Assembly (NCBI GenBank): GCA_016721565.1
Contig: JADKHW010000016.1
Location: 1 to 42,421, forward strand
Length of the DNA stretch: 42,421 nt
Origin: a bacterium
Lineage (GTDB): Bacteria; Electryoneota; RPQS01
Direction: 5' to 3'
The notes under the pieces were generated by a model, which saw nothing but the letters and a program-made list of their open reading frames with translations, was not told the DNA's origin and did no database searches. Positions 9,016 through 16,322 of the stretch are shown piece by piece. A program made the translations under genes and the position numbers. The first letter of the stretch is position 1, and each line of letters begins with the position of its first letter.

Positions 9016-9669
9016 CTATGCGACTATGTAACGGCTGAAGTGATCAACTTGAACCGAAATCGTCTTTGTGCCTGCATCGAAGATTCGTCCCCTGTCTTGA
9101 CGAACAGGGGCGTCACCGTTGGCAGGTGCGTACCAGATTTGCAATAGCGATGCATCAAGCGGTTCGATACCCACGCGCTGACAGTAATCCGGATCGTACT
9201 GCGTGCCCGCATACGAGAGTGTCAAGCGAACAGGAACACCAGCATTGAAGTTTAACGGACTCGGGCCGCAATCCACGCCAATACCTGAACCCGAAGCCAA
9301 TGCTAACGTGAAGTTGATCGTACCCGAGATTGCCCGGGAGGCACCATAAATTGTGGTTCCCACACCGCAACTGTTCCACCCATCGTACCGCTGATAGGGC
9401 ACGGGTGTGGCGTTCGTCAGCCCACGCAAGCTCGGATTCACCATTCCGGGAGTTTCCCAGTAATTCTCATCCAAAATGATGGGAATCTGGCGACCCGGAA
9501 CAAGCTCGTCGCCGAGCTGCGGGCTCCAAAGATTGTTAACGGTTTCGGTTGCGTCATTTGAAGCCGTCGGCGGCTCAATGAGACTGCAACCGATCACCCA
9601 GAGTGAGGCCGTAGCCAGACCTAAGAGTAGGCTAATCGGACGGAATAGGCTGGAAAACTGCTTCTTCAT
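9016..9669 (-). CDS. exported lipoprotein with 'HFSRYIVA' C-terminal domain
   Basis: 217 aa from ATG 9669, chosen because a very strong ribosome binding site (GAGGAGGAGAGT) ends right before it. The signal peptide ends in a lipobox (LWVIGC, Cys about 28), so the mature protein is lipid-anchored in the envelope. The remainder has VNPSLRGL, GTINFTLALASGSG and VPVRLTLSYAGT, and ends TKTISVQVDHFSRYIVA. That ending is typical of ZU5-like beta-domains found in surface proteins of many environmental bacteria. No catalytic motif is seen. The decayed neighbour at 7968-8557 is a relative. Function unknown. Confidence 0.8.
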   Translation of the reverse strand: MKKQFSSLFRPISLLLGLATASLWVIGCSLIEPPTASNDATETVNNLWSPQLGDELVPGRQIPIILDENYWETPGMVNPSLRGLTNATPVPYQRYDGWNSCGVGTTIYGASRAISGTINFTLALASGSGIGVDCGPSPLNFNAGVPVRLTLSYAGTQYDPDYCQRVGIEPLDASLLQIWYAPANGDAPVRQDRGRIFDAGTKTISVQVDHFSRYIVA

Positions 9670-9706
9670 ACTCTCCTCCTCGGAGACGTTCAGTTGATGT
9701 TCAGGT

Positions 9707-9742
9707 TGATGAATCGCAACCCATATGCCAACTATAGTAGGT
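9707..9742 (-). promoter_or_regulatory. conserved upstream box (copy 2), probable promoter
   Basis: This is the partner of the box at 8600-8635, and it sits 47 nt upstream of the ATG of the intact lipoprotein gene. It contains the same CATATGCCAACTATAGTA core. On the minus strand TATAGT is the likely -10 element. Confidence 0.5.
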
Positions 9743-9956
9743 GTAGTGAGAATACCAGCTTTTAACCTGTTTCTAAAGTGTTTATCTGGTAAGTATAGTG
9801 CGCTACAAGAGCCTTTTTCAGACTCACACCACATCACTTGCCTTCTATTCAACCAACCACTTGGTTCAAGTCAACCAGAGTTGGTGAATATGACGGATTG
9901 CAGCTACCCTCTTTCCATTCCCATCGAAAAGTCGTAAATTCTTCCTGTCACAAACG

Positions 9957-9965
9957 AAAAGGAGA
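9957..9965 (+). promoter_or_regulatory. Shine-Dalgarno that fixes a GTG start
   Basis: AAAAGGAGA lies just upstream of GTG 9970-9972. This GTG begins a clean signal peptide (MIRVIMLLCLVAANCVWAAA). The frame is open further upstream, but that sequence does not resemble a protein N-terminus. Confidence 0.75.
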
Positions 9966-9969
9966 GCGA

Positions 9970-11076
9970 GTGATTAGAGTAATCATGTTGCTGTGCTTGG
10001 TCGCAGCAAACTGTGTTTGGGCAGCCGCACCTGCCCAGCCACGCCTGCAAGTGAAGTCGGCAGCCGAAGTGGCTTGGGAAGCGATTCCCGACACCATTCC
10101 CGACGCTGACCAAGTTCGCATTGCTATGGAGTATCTGAACAACAACCCCAACGACATCCCATTGTTGCGCGGTGTCCAGAATATTCTCAATCGCAAGGGC
10201 GACTTGACCGTTGAGTTCTGGAAAGAGCGCATGGACAAGAATCCGACCACGGCCAACCGCTATCTCTACGCCCGCAAGGTCGGCGAGAGCGAAGTAATGA
10301 AGGCTCAGGCGGACCTCATTATGCGAGACGACCCCAATAATTTCTGGGGTTACTATTTGGCCGCTGTTTCGGAGCTGAACAAAGAAAAACCTGACCTGAA
10401 TTTCTCGGTTGGTTTTTTTGAACAAGCAATTGCCAAAGACCCTTCCCGTCCCGAAGGCTGGTACTACTGTGCTGACAGCTACGAGCAGCTTGGCAATCTT
10501 GACAAAGCGCTTGAATGCTATCAGGCAGGCTTGGTTGTTCAGCCCGGCGACAAGTCGCTCAAGATGTCCATTTTGGGCCTCTATGGACAGAAGCGGGAAG
10601 CAGACAAGTATTTCGCATTGGCAGCTGAACTGCTACCCAAGGAACCGCCGTTACAAATCGATTTGGGTTTGCATGGCAGCGAGCACAAGATGACTTCCTC
10701 CGATCTTGCGGGGCAGTACACGGTGCTCGAAATGTTTACATATTGGTGAAAAGGCTGTGTGCAGCGGTCGCTGCCGGAAATGAACGCCTTGAAGACTGAA
10801 AACAAGCTCCCTTTCGCCATGTATGCAGTTCACGCTGAGGGTAAAAGTGACAAAGCCCTCGCTCTGATGGATTCCACCGATATAAACGGTAAACCGTGGA
10901 AACTCGATTTCGTGTTTGGCAGCAAAGAACTCAATGACCGTCTCGCTGTCCAAGGCTATCCGAGTTACTACATTATTGATGACCACGCCCGCCCTGTTGC
11001 AGTTGTCTTAGGTCATCCCGAAGGAACGATTGACCTGCTCGAATGGCTCATCATTCAAGCTAAAAAGCGCAGTTAA
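9970..11076 (+). CDS. exported TPR / TlpA-like thioredoxin-fold protein, probable selenoprotein (in-frame TGA 10747-10749)
   Basis: Read through the TGA, this is one 368-aa protein. The signal peptide is residues 1-20 (GTG start, strong ribosome binding site). A TPR-rich region (about 40-235) includes WYYCADSYEQLGNLDKALECYQAGL. A TlpA/AhpC-type thioredoxin domain follows (about 238-368). Its active site reads VLEMFTYW-TGA-KGCVQ, so the TGA (codon 260) sits exactly where the first Cys of WCxxC belongs and Cys263 is the second. The frame continues without interruption as LPEMNALK, with the cis-Pro loop GYPSYYIIDD (Pro331) in place. The match of frame, spacing and position makes Sec260 the best reading. 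It would give a periplasmic oxidoreductase with a highly reactive selenolate, scaffolded by TPRs. Other genes in the window end in TGA, so the codon is not generally reassigned. The alternative is a Cys-to-stop mutation or base error. Ordinary gene finders would split it at 10749. Confidence 0.75.
10757..10777 (+). promoter_or_regulatory. candidate bacterial SECIS hairpin
   Basis: GCAGC (10761-10765) pairs with GCTGC (10770-10774) around a GGTC loop (10766-10769). A further G10759-C10775 pair below leaves U10760 bulged. The loop starts 16 nt after the TGA. The GGUC loop and a bulged U on the 5' side recall the fdhF SECIS of Escherichia coli, although the helix between bulge and loop is longer here. 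The hairpin lies within coding sequence, as bacterial SECIS elements do. Confidence 0.55.
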
Positions 11077-11095
11077 CAACTTACTAATTGATAAC

Positions 11096-11125
11096 AAAAG
11101 CCCGCTCGAAAGAGCGGGCTTTTTG
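11096..11125. terminator. bidirectional Rho-independent terminator
   Basis: AAAAGCCCGCTC, a GAAA tetraloop and GAGCGGGCTTTTT form a perfect 12-bp stem with an A run and a T run on its two sides. It lies between the convergent TlpA-like gene (stop 11076) and the lipoprotein gene (stop 11149) and serves both. Confidence 0.9.
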
Positions 11126-11148
11126 TGTTTATGCTGATAATGACAAAA

Positions 11149-11742
11149 TCATGGATATACTTTGCGCAACGATCCCAGTGACGACTCGACAGCGCGGACT
11201 TCTTCTGGCCACATGTCTGCGGGAACCGTATAGTCAAGACTCACAGGCTCGTCCGCATTGAGCAGAATCTTGACGTGTACAAGCTTGGCGCTTTGTCCGT
11301 AAAGTTGTAGAGCTTCAACTCCCGAAATACTCATCCACTGTTCCTGCACCACGACGTCTTTGCGTTGGTCACGATAGACCTTCGCAACTTCACCGGCCCA
11401 CGGCACAAACCGCGGGCCGAGCTTCACCACTTTGGGAAACCTGCTCACAAGCAGCATCGGTCCGCCGCCCTCGCGCTTGAAGGCTCGCTCGGGCCGGAGT
11501 TGCATTTCGCTCGTATCGCGGCTGGCCACACCGATCAGTTGCTGCATTGCCGAACTATCGAGATTTATCCAGCCCGCCGGAGCTTGCAACCTTAAGCCGC
11601 CGACCTCAATCAGTTCACCAAGCTTTGCCGAGTCCACGGCCAACTCAAGTGGATTGAATACACCCTCACCGGACGGCTTTTTCTCCTTTGAGCACGCCGC
11701 GACAAGCAAGAGCAAACACAGCATCAGTAATCCGATTCTCAT
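11149..11742 (-). CDS. lipoprotein of unknown function
   Basis: About 197 aa from ATG 11742; an in-frame TTG two codons earlier is less likely. The signal peptide ends in LVAAC with the lipid-modified Cys near residue 17, followed by a charged KEKKP linker, so it is a lipid-anchored periplasmic or outer-membrane protein. The body contains LRLQAPAGWINLDSS and YTVPADMWPEEVRAVESSLGSL. This resembles small lipoproteins that fold like photosystem PsbP/Mog1 or YdhK-type domains, but I cannot assign a family. It is transcribed alone: a bidirectional terminator lies after it, and the T9SS gene upstream has its own terminator. Confidence 0.75.
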   Translation of the reverse strand: MRIGLLMLCLLLLVAACSKEKKPSGEGVFNPLELAVDSAKLGELIEVGGLRLQAPAGWINLDSSAMQQLIGVASRDTSEMQLRPERAFKREGGGPMLLVSRFPKVVKLGPRFVPWAGEVAKVYRDQRKDVVVQEQWMSISGVEALQLYGQSAKLVHVKILLNADEPVSLDYTVPADMWPEEVRAVESSLGSLRKVYP

Positions 11743-11782
11743 ACTCAAATGATACGAAGTTTCATCAATTCATGCAAACAAA

Positions 11783-11812
11783 AGCGGGGCGAACCAAATG
11801 GTTCGCCCCGCT
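11783..11812 (-). terminator. terminator of T9SS gene 1 ('GGTTCGCCC' family)
   Basis: AGCGGGGCGAACC, an AAAT loop and GGTTCGCCCCGCT make a perfect 13-bp stem. On the minus strand it is followed by TTTTG. Closely related hairpins follow two other genes of this cassette (16223-16254 and 18149-18174). Confidence 0.85.
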
Positions 11813-11817
11813 AAGTT

Positions 11818-11880
11818 TCTAACAACTTGCACTAACGTACGGCGAATGCCGCGTCAGCGCAAGACGTGCGTAACACGCAC
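11818..11880 (-). repeat. 63-nt conserved 3' element, copy A
   Basis: It is identical at 57 of 63 positions to 14210-14272. Both copies fill the space between the stop codon of a T9SS gene and its terminator. Inside is a small perfect hairpin (GTGCGT-AAC-ACGCAC on the plus strand). It could be a structured 3' UTR, a source of a small RNA, or a recombination remnant. Confidence 0.7.
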
Positions 11881-13940
11881 TACTTCATCAGGATCATCTT
11901 TTCGGTGGCGGTGAAACCGTTCACCTTGAGCTGATACATGTAAACACCCGACGCGAGGTTCGCACCGTTGAAGCTCACCTGATGACGACCGGCAGCAAAG
12001 TAGCCGGAAGCCAGCGAAGCGATTTCCTGACCGGACACGTTGATCACCGTCAATTCGACATGACCGGCTTCGGCCAAATCAAACGCGATGTTCGTTTCCG
12101 GGTTGAACGGGTTCGGGTAGTTCTGATGCAGAGCGTAGGTCGAAATCACTGCAACATCACCTTGCGGCGTAGCCGAACGTGTTGCAAGCGTCTCACGCGA
12201 ACCGTCAAGGCTCACGGCGACGAGGTCATACGTATAGAGCGTGCCACTCTGAACGTTTTCATCTGACCATGTGTACTGCGCACCGGCGGAAGCATTTTGC
12301 GCGGTGATGCTGGCAATCGTGCTACCATTACGAACAAGTTCGAAGCGGTCGAGGTTGCTTTCCGAAGCGGTGGACCATGCGAGGCTGATCATACCGTTTT
12401 CGGCAACTGCCGAGAAGCTATTGAGTTCAACCGGCAACACGTCGTCAAGGGTCACGCAGATGCAACCATTGCCACGGATTTCCAGCCAGAACACGCCGTT
12501 CGTGTACTGCCATTGGCCACCGAAGAACTCTTGGATGTAATCCGAAGCATCACAATCGGTCTGGCAATATTCATTGCGACAGCCCAAACGCTTGGTCACA
12601 ACAGGATACTGACCGGGCGCGAGGTGAATCACGCGGATACGTGAGCTTTGGTTCGGGCAAAGCTCGATGCACTGCGATTCGCCGACGTCCGTAAGTGCAT
12701 CAAACAACGCACTGGTCGGCGTGCAAGGATCGCAAGCCGGAACTTCAACACAGAACTCGATCGTGTTGGCCGGGCAGTTTGCAGAGGAAACCGTCGCTAC
12801 AAAGTTAATACATCCGCCACCAACGGTCGGCGTCAACTGAACAGTGAAGCTCACTGCATCGTTGTTGCCAGCGCCGAGGAACGGAATCACTTGCGGATTT
12901 GCGCTCGTAATGGTGCCAGTGCCGCCGGGGCCTGCGCCACCAATCAACGTGACAACCAAGTTTTCGCAACTCGAACCACCCGTGTTGGTCACGTTTACAA
13001 GAACTTCGACCGGGTTCGGGGAAATACCGTTCGGCGTGCAGATCACCGGCGGAATCGAAGTGGAGAGCTGCAAGTCACCGGGGGCAATTTGAAGTTCGCC
13101 AACACCGTAGTAGGTCGCGACGCGGCGCGAACCGTCAGACGGCACGGGATCTTCGTCCCACTGATAAAGAACCGACGAGTCACCGTAAGGCGAGCCGTCG
13201 CAAACACGGTTTGCACAGGTACCCCAGTAGGTCGGCCACGAACCATAGGCAAGGTGGTCCGGAGTCACAGCATCGCCACCCGTGAACGTTCCACGGCCGA
13301 CGAGCAAACCGGACACAGGAATTGCATCCCAATAGTTCGTGTTGTAGGGAGCGTCATAGCAAGTTTCCACGAGCGCTTGATTCGCACCATGGAACAACTC
13401 GGCAGCGTCGTCACCGTCAACGGTGGTATCATACTGATAAACAACACCGATATTGTGAGCAGCGCCGTCATTGTTATGAACGAACGTCTCAGTCAAGATC
13501 GCAGCAGTAGTTCCACTGAACATCACAGGAGTGTGACGAACTTCGATGCCAATCGTACCGAGTGTAAAGTACGTATGGATCGAAACGCCATCGTTGTTCC
13601 AACTGACAAACGCGGCAGTCCCGTTACAGGCTGTTCCAACATCGTTGGAAAGATTGTAAACCAATCCGTCAATCATGATTCGAATGTCTGACGTAACTGG
13701 TTCGCCCGGGTAAAAATACAACAAGCTACGACCGTCTGCCGTGCCGATATTGAAGTCGCCGACTTCATCGGTTTGGACAACAACGAGCGCATTCCCTAAC
13801 GACGTTACAACTGCCGCCGTGGGGTCGCCACCAAACATGGCGCGTTTGGCCGGATCAACACGATCCGTTGACTTCATTCCTGCCAAGGCGGACGAAACCA
13901 CCATGGCTACTAACAACAAACATAGTCCTAATCTTTTCAT
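11880..13940 (-). CDS. T9SS-exported protein with Cys-rich module, FN3-like domain and sorting domain
   Basis: 686 aa. A signal peptide (MKRLGLCLLLVAMVVSSALA) is followed by a large beta-rich region (about 25-290). Next come a CARDB-like/adhesion-type domain (about 295-400: NGISPNPVEVLVNVTNTGG), a Cys-rich module (about 405-515: SQCIELCPNQSSRIRV ... VFWLEIRGNGCICVTLDD), an FN3-like domain (LPVELNSFSAVAENG ... DGSRETLATRSATP) and the T9SS sorting domain (LHQNYPNPFNPETN ... KMILMK). It should be exported across the outer membrane, with the sorting domain cleaved. The Cys-rich module is nearly the same as in the gene at 16323-17927. No enzyme motif is seen. It has its own terminator. Confidence 0.85.
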   Translation of the reverse strand: MKRLGLCLLLVAMVVSSALAGMKSTDRVDPAKRAMFGGDPTAAVVTSLGNALVVVQTDEVGDFNIGTADGRSLLYFYPGEPVTSDIRIMIDGLVYNLSNDVGTACNGTAAFVSWNNDGVSIHTYFTLGTIGIEVRHTPVMFSGTTAAILTETFVHNNDGAAHNIGVVYQYDTTVDGDDAAELFHGANQALVETCYDAPYNTNYWDAIPVSGLLVGRGTFTGGDAVTPDHLAYGSWPTYWGTCANRVCDGSPYGDSSVLYQWDEDPVPSDGSRRVATYYGVGELQIAPGDLQLSTSIPPVICTPNGISPNPVEVLVNVTNTGGSSCENLVVTLIGGAGPGGTGTITSANPQVIPFLGAGNNDAVSFTVQLTPTVGGGCINFVATVSSANCPANTIEFCVEVPACDPCTPTSALFDALTDVGESQCIELCPNQSSRIRVIHLAPGQYPVVTKRLGCRNEYCQTDCDASDYIQEFFGGQWQYTNGVFWLEIRGNGCICVTLDDVLPVELNSFSAVAENGMISLAWSTASESNLDRFELVRNGSTIASITAQNASAGAQYTWSDENVQSGTLYTYDLVAVSLDGSRETLATRSATPQGDVAVISTYALHQNYPNPFNPETNIAFDLAEAGHVELTVINVSGQEIASLASGYFAAGRHQVSFNGANLASGVYMYQLKVNGFTATEKMILMK

Positions 13941-14165
13941 ACTTACTCCCCGTGTCCAAAGACACTCTGTTGGTTTGTAGTTTCAATTCTTATGATGCAC
14001 AAAAGTACATATAAGATAATAAGTATAGTTAGAAATGCATCAGTGCTTTCAATATTTTTGAGGTGTTTTGTAATTTTTTGTGGTATGTAAATGTTTGATT
14101 AAAATAGACTAAGATACTTGACCCTTTATAATAGGATAAATTTTATCAACTATGCCTCTCCATGC
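13941..14165 (-). promoter_or_regulatory. AT-rich upstream region of T9SS gene 1
   Basis: About 220 nt of very AT-rich sequence lies between the terminator of the next gene and the start at 13940. On the minus strand it includes AACTATACTTATTATC (around 14010-14030). I see no -10/-35 pair good enough to call, but no gene is present and the promoter must be here. Confidence 0.4.
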
Positions 14166-14171
14166 AAAAAA

Positions 14172-14203
14172 AGCGGGCCGGACATCACTGTGTCCGGCCC
14201 GCT
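14172..14203 (-). terminator. terminator of T9SS gene 2
   Basis: AGCGGGCCGGACA and TGTCCGGCCCGCT form a 13-bp stem with a 6-nt loop. On the minus strand it is followed by seven T (14166-14171 and neighbours). Confidence 0.88.
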
Positions 14204-14209
14204 CAACTA

Positions 14210-14272
14210 TCTAACCACTTGCATTAACGTTTGGCGAATGCCGCGTCAGCGCAAGTCGTGCGTCACACGCAC
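14210..14272 (-). repeat. 63-nt conserved 3' element, copy B
   Basis: This is the partner of 11818-11880. It lies directly after the reconstructed stop of the T9SS gene at 14273 and before its terminator. The six differences are scattered, and the inner hairpin (GTGCGT-CAC-ACGCAC) keeps pairing. Confidence 0.7.
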
Positions 14273-15882
14273 TTACTTCATCAAGATCATCTTCTGAGTC
14301 GCGGTGAAGCTGCCCGCCGTCAAGCGGTACAGATACACGCCTGAAGTCAGTTCGCACCGTCGAAGTTGACAGTATGTGAACCTGCCGCGAGGTTACCGTT
14401 GACCAAAGTGGCAACTTCCTGTCCAGCCACGTTGAAAACCGACAAGCTAACGTTGGATGCTTCGGCCAAATCAAAGCGAATTGAAGTGGACGGATTGAAC
14501 GGGTTCGGGTAGTTCTGATGCAGCGTGAATTCATTCACGACGCTCATCTCGCCGCGCGGCGTAGCCGAAGCCGTCGCCATTACTTCGCGCACGCCTGAAA
14601 CCGACAAGCACACCAACTGATAGGTGTATTCTTCACCGGCCGTCACGTCGCTGTCCACGAAACCGTAGTTGGCGCCGGACGCATCGTTGCGAGCAGCAAC
14701 TTGCGCAATCACTTCGCCGTTGCGAACAACTTCAAAACGATCCAATGCAGATTCAGACGAAGTTGACCAAGCCACGTTCACATAGTTAACACCACCGACA
14801 GCGGTGAAGGAAGCCAGCTCAACCGGCAACCAGCTATCGCCAGGGATATCAAGCGTGTAGCAAACTTCGCACGGGGTGGCATTGACTAAGACCTGTGACT
14901 GCGCTTCGCCTTCGCACGGTTCGAGCTTCTTCGGCCAGAGACCATATGAGCATGCGCGCAGACGCACATCGGCATAAGAATTGTCAACGGCCTGCGTAAT
15001 GCAAACTTGGACCTGGCCAAGCGAGTTGGTGAAACCACCCGGCACACTCAGCGTACCGTTGTTGTTCAACTCAGAAAAGTCAATCCATACGCCCGAAACG
15101 GAAGTGTTGCCCAAGCTGATCGCCTGTGCTCCGCGAACCAGAGTGATCGTCGCACAGATCGTTGCGTAACCATCGGCGATGACAACAGGGTCGGTTGCAA
15201 TCAAGAGTTCATCACCGCAATTCACGACATTCTTAGCAAACGTCGGATCGAGATCAACGTCATAGCCAAGTGCATCGAGAACGAGTGCGTTGGCCGGATC
15301 GTTGTTCAACGGATCTGAATTGTAGATCGTGTTAACATATGGATAGACCGGCGTATCACCAAGGTTAGGATAGCCGCGTCCTGCGTCGATGTTCACGAAC
15401 GGAATGCCGTTGTTCGGGCCGCCGCTGCGATCCATCGAGAGCTTCCAAACTGAAAGTTGCTTGATACGATCAGTCTGATCGTTGATGACATTGTAATGCG
15501 TCAGCACATAGGCCAAAGCAGGCACAACTGTCGGATAGGCTGCGTCAACTTCGCACTCATTGATATCAACGCAGTACGGGGCCTGCTGCAACGCGTGATC
15601 AAGATCGGTACAGTACGTGTAAAACGTATCGGGCAAATCAGGGCAACCTGACGTCGTGAAGCAAAACGCCGCCAAACGGAAGGTGTTGCTGCCGCCGGGC
15701 CACGTTGTGGTACCGGTGTAGCTTCCGTAAACATAGCCCTGGAAATCCACGACACACTGGTCGTCGAGTGACAGCACCGGACCGCGATTGCCGTCGGGAG
15801 CTACAATCGGCGCGTTCACGTCATTCGATGCCATCGCCGCCGTTGCGAACAGCATCAACACAAACAGTCTGAGTTTCTTCAT
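14273..15882 (-). CDS. T9SS-exported protein with thioester-like N-domain; one frameshift in the sorting domain
   Basis: The open frame runs from ATG 15882 to a TGA at 14347. Shifting one base near 14350 restores the expected end (TSGVYLYRLTAGSF ... TQKMILMK, TAA at 14273), so about 536 aa were originally encoded. Order: signal peptide (about 1-20), an N-domain (about 35-190) with FYTYCTDLDHAL and RIKQLSVWKLS, a beta domain (about 220-330), an FN3-like domain (LPVELASFTAVGG) and the sorting motif LHQNYPNPFNPSTS. The CTD plus KQLSVW pattern recalls Cys-Gln thioester adhesion domains, where a Cys and a Gln form an internal thioester; this is suggestive only. The frameshift would remove the last 26 residues needed for export. 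It may be a sequencing indel or real inactivation. Confidence 0.75.
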
Positions 15883-15976
15883 CGTATCCAGTTCCTTCTT
15901 CTATTTGACAAACACATGAATAATCATTTCCATCTCGGTAAATGAACGTTGGAGACCCGCAACATTTACCTACCTT

Positions 15977-16006
15977 AATTTACGCTCAAAACCCCCCGGT
16001 TGTCAA
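15977..16006 (-). promoter_or_regulatory. possible sigma70-type promoter for the T9SS gene at 14273-15882
   Basis: On the minus strand TTGACA (16001-16006) and TAAATT (15977-15982) are separated by 18 nt and lie about 95 nt upstream of the start codon. The -35 is perfect and the -10 matches four of six positions. Confidence 0.4.
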
Positions 16007-16222
16007 GTAGCCTTACTATAATTACCCGAATTTCAGTTTGTTAGAAAATTGTGGTTCTGACCCACCGTAAATAAGTGCGTTGTCACCTTCAAACCTCTGG
16101 ATGCATTAAAGTTAAATTGGATAATTTAGGTCAAGTTCAGAATTTCCAAGCTAATTAAAGCGAGTTTAGGAGGATTCAATCCTGCTGCAACTTGGTATAG
16201 CACTCCTCCATAGGAGAATGCA
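16007..16222. other. intergenic stretch without a gene
   Basis: About 200 nt of AT-rich sequence between the promoter region of the thioester-like gene and the terminator of the CHRD gene. I see no reading frame, RNA gene or repeat here. Confidence 0.5.
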
Positions 16223-16254
16223 AAGCGGGGCGAACCAATAGGTCCACCCCGCTT
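16223..16254 (-). terminator. terminator of T9SS gene 3 (CHRD protein)
   Basis: AAGCGGGGCGAACC, an AATA loop and GGTCCACCCCGCTT have two mismatches in the stem. On the minus strand it is followed by TTTG. It belongs to the same hairpin family as 11783-11812 and 18149-18174. Confidence 0.75.
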
Positions 16255-16322
16255 CACTCTCCTGTTACGTGCAAGAACTGTGGGCCAGGTGCAGTAACAG
16301 TCAAATCCAACTATTCATGCAA

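Noticed and set aside
9904..10425. Minus-strand frame of 173 codons
   Set aside because: It lies opposite the TPR part of the TlpA-like gene, which has clear repeats, a signal peptide and a ribosome binding site.
10747..10749. TGA reassigned to Trp or Gly throughout the genome
   Set aside because: TGA ends ordinary genes at 29509, 34826 and 35725, with the protein ends where they should be or with overlapping starts.
12648..13691. Long plus-strand open frame of 347 codons
   Set aside because: It lies wholly opposite a T9SS gene with clear domains, is Arg/Asn-rich, and shows no motif: a shadow frame.
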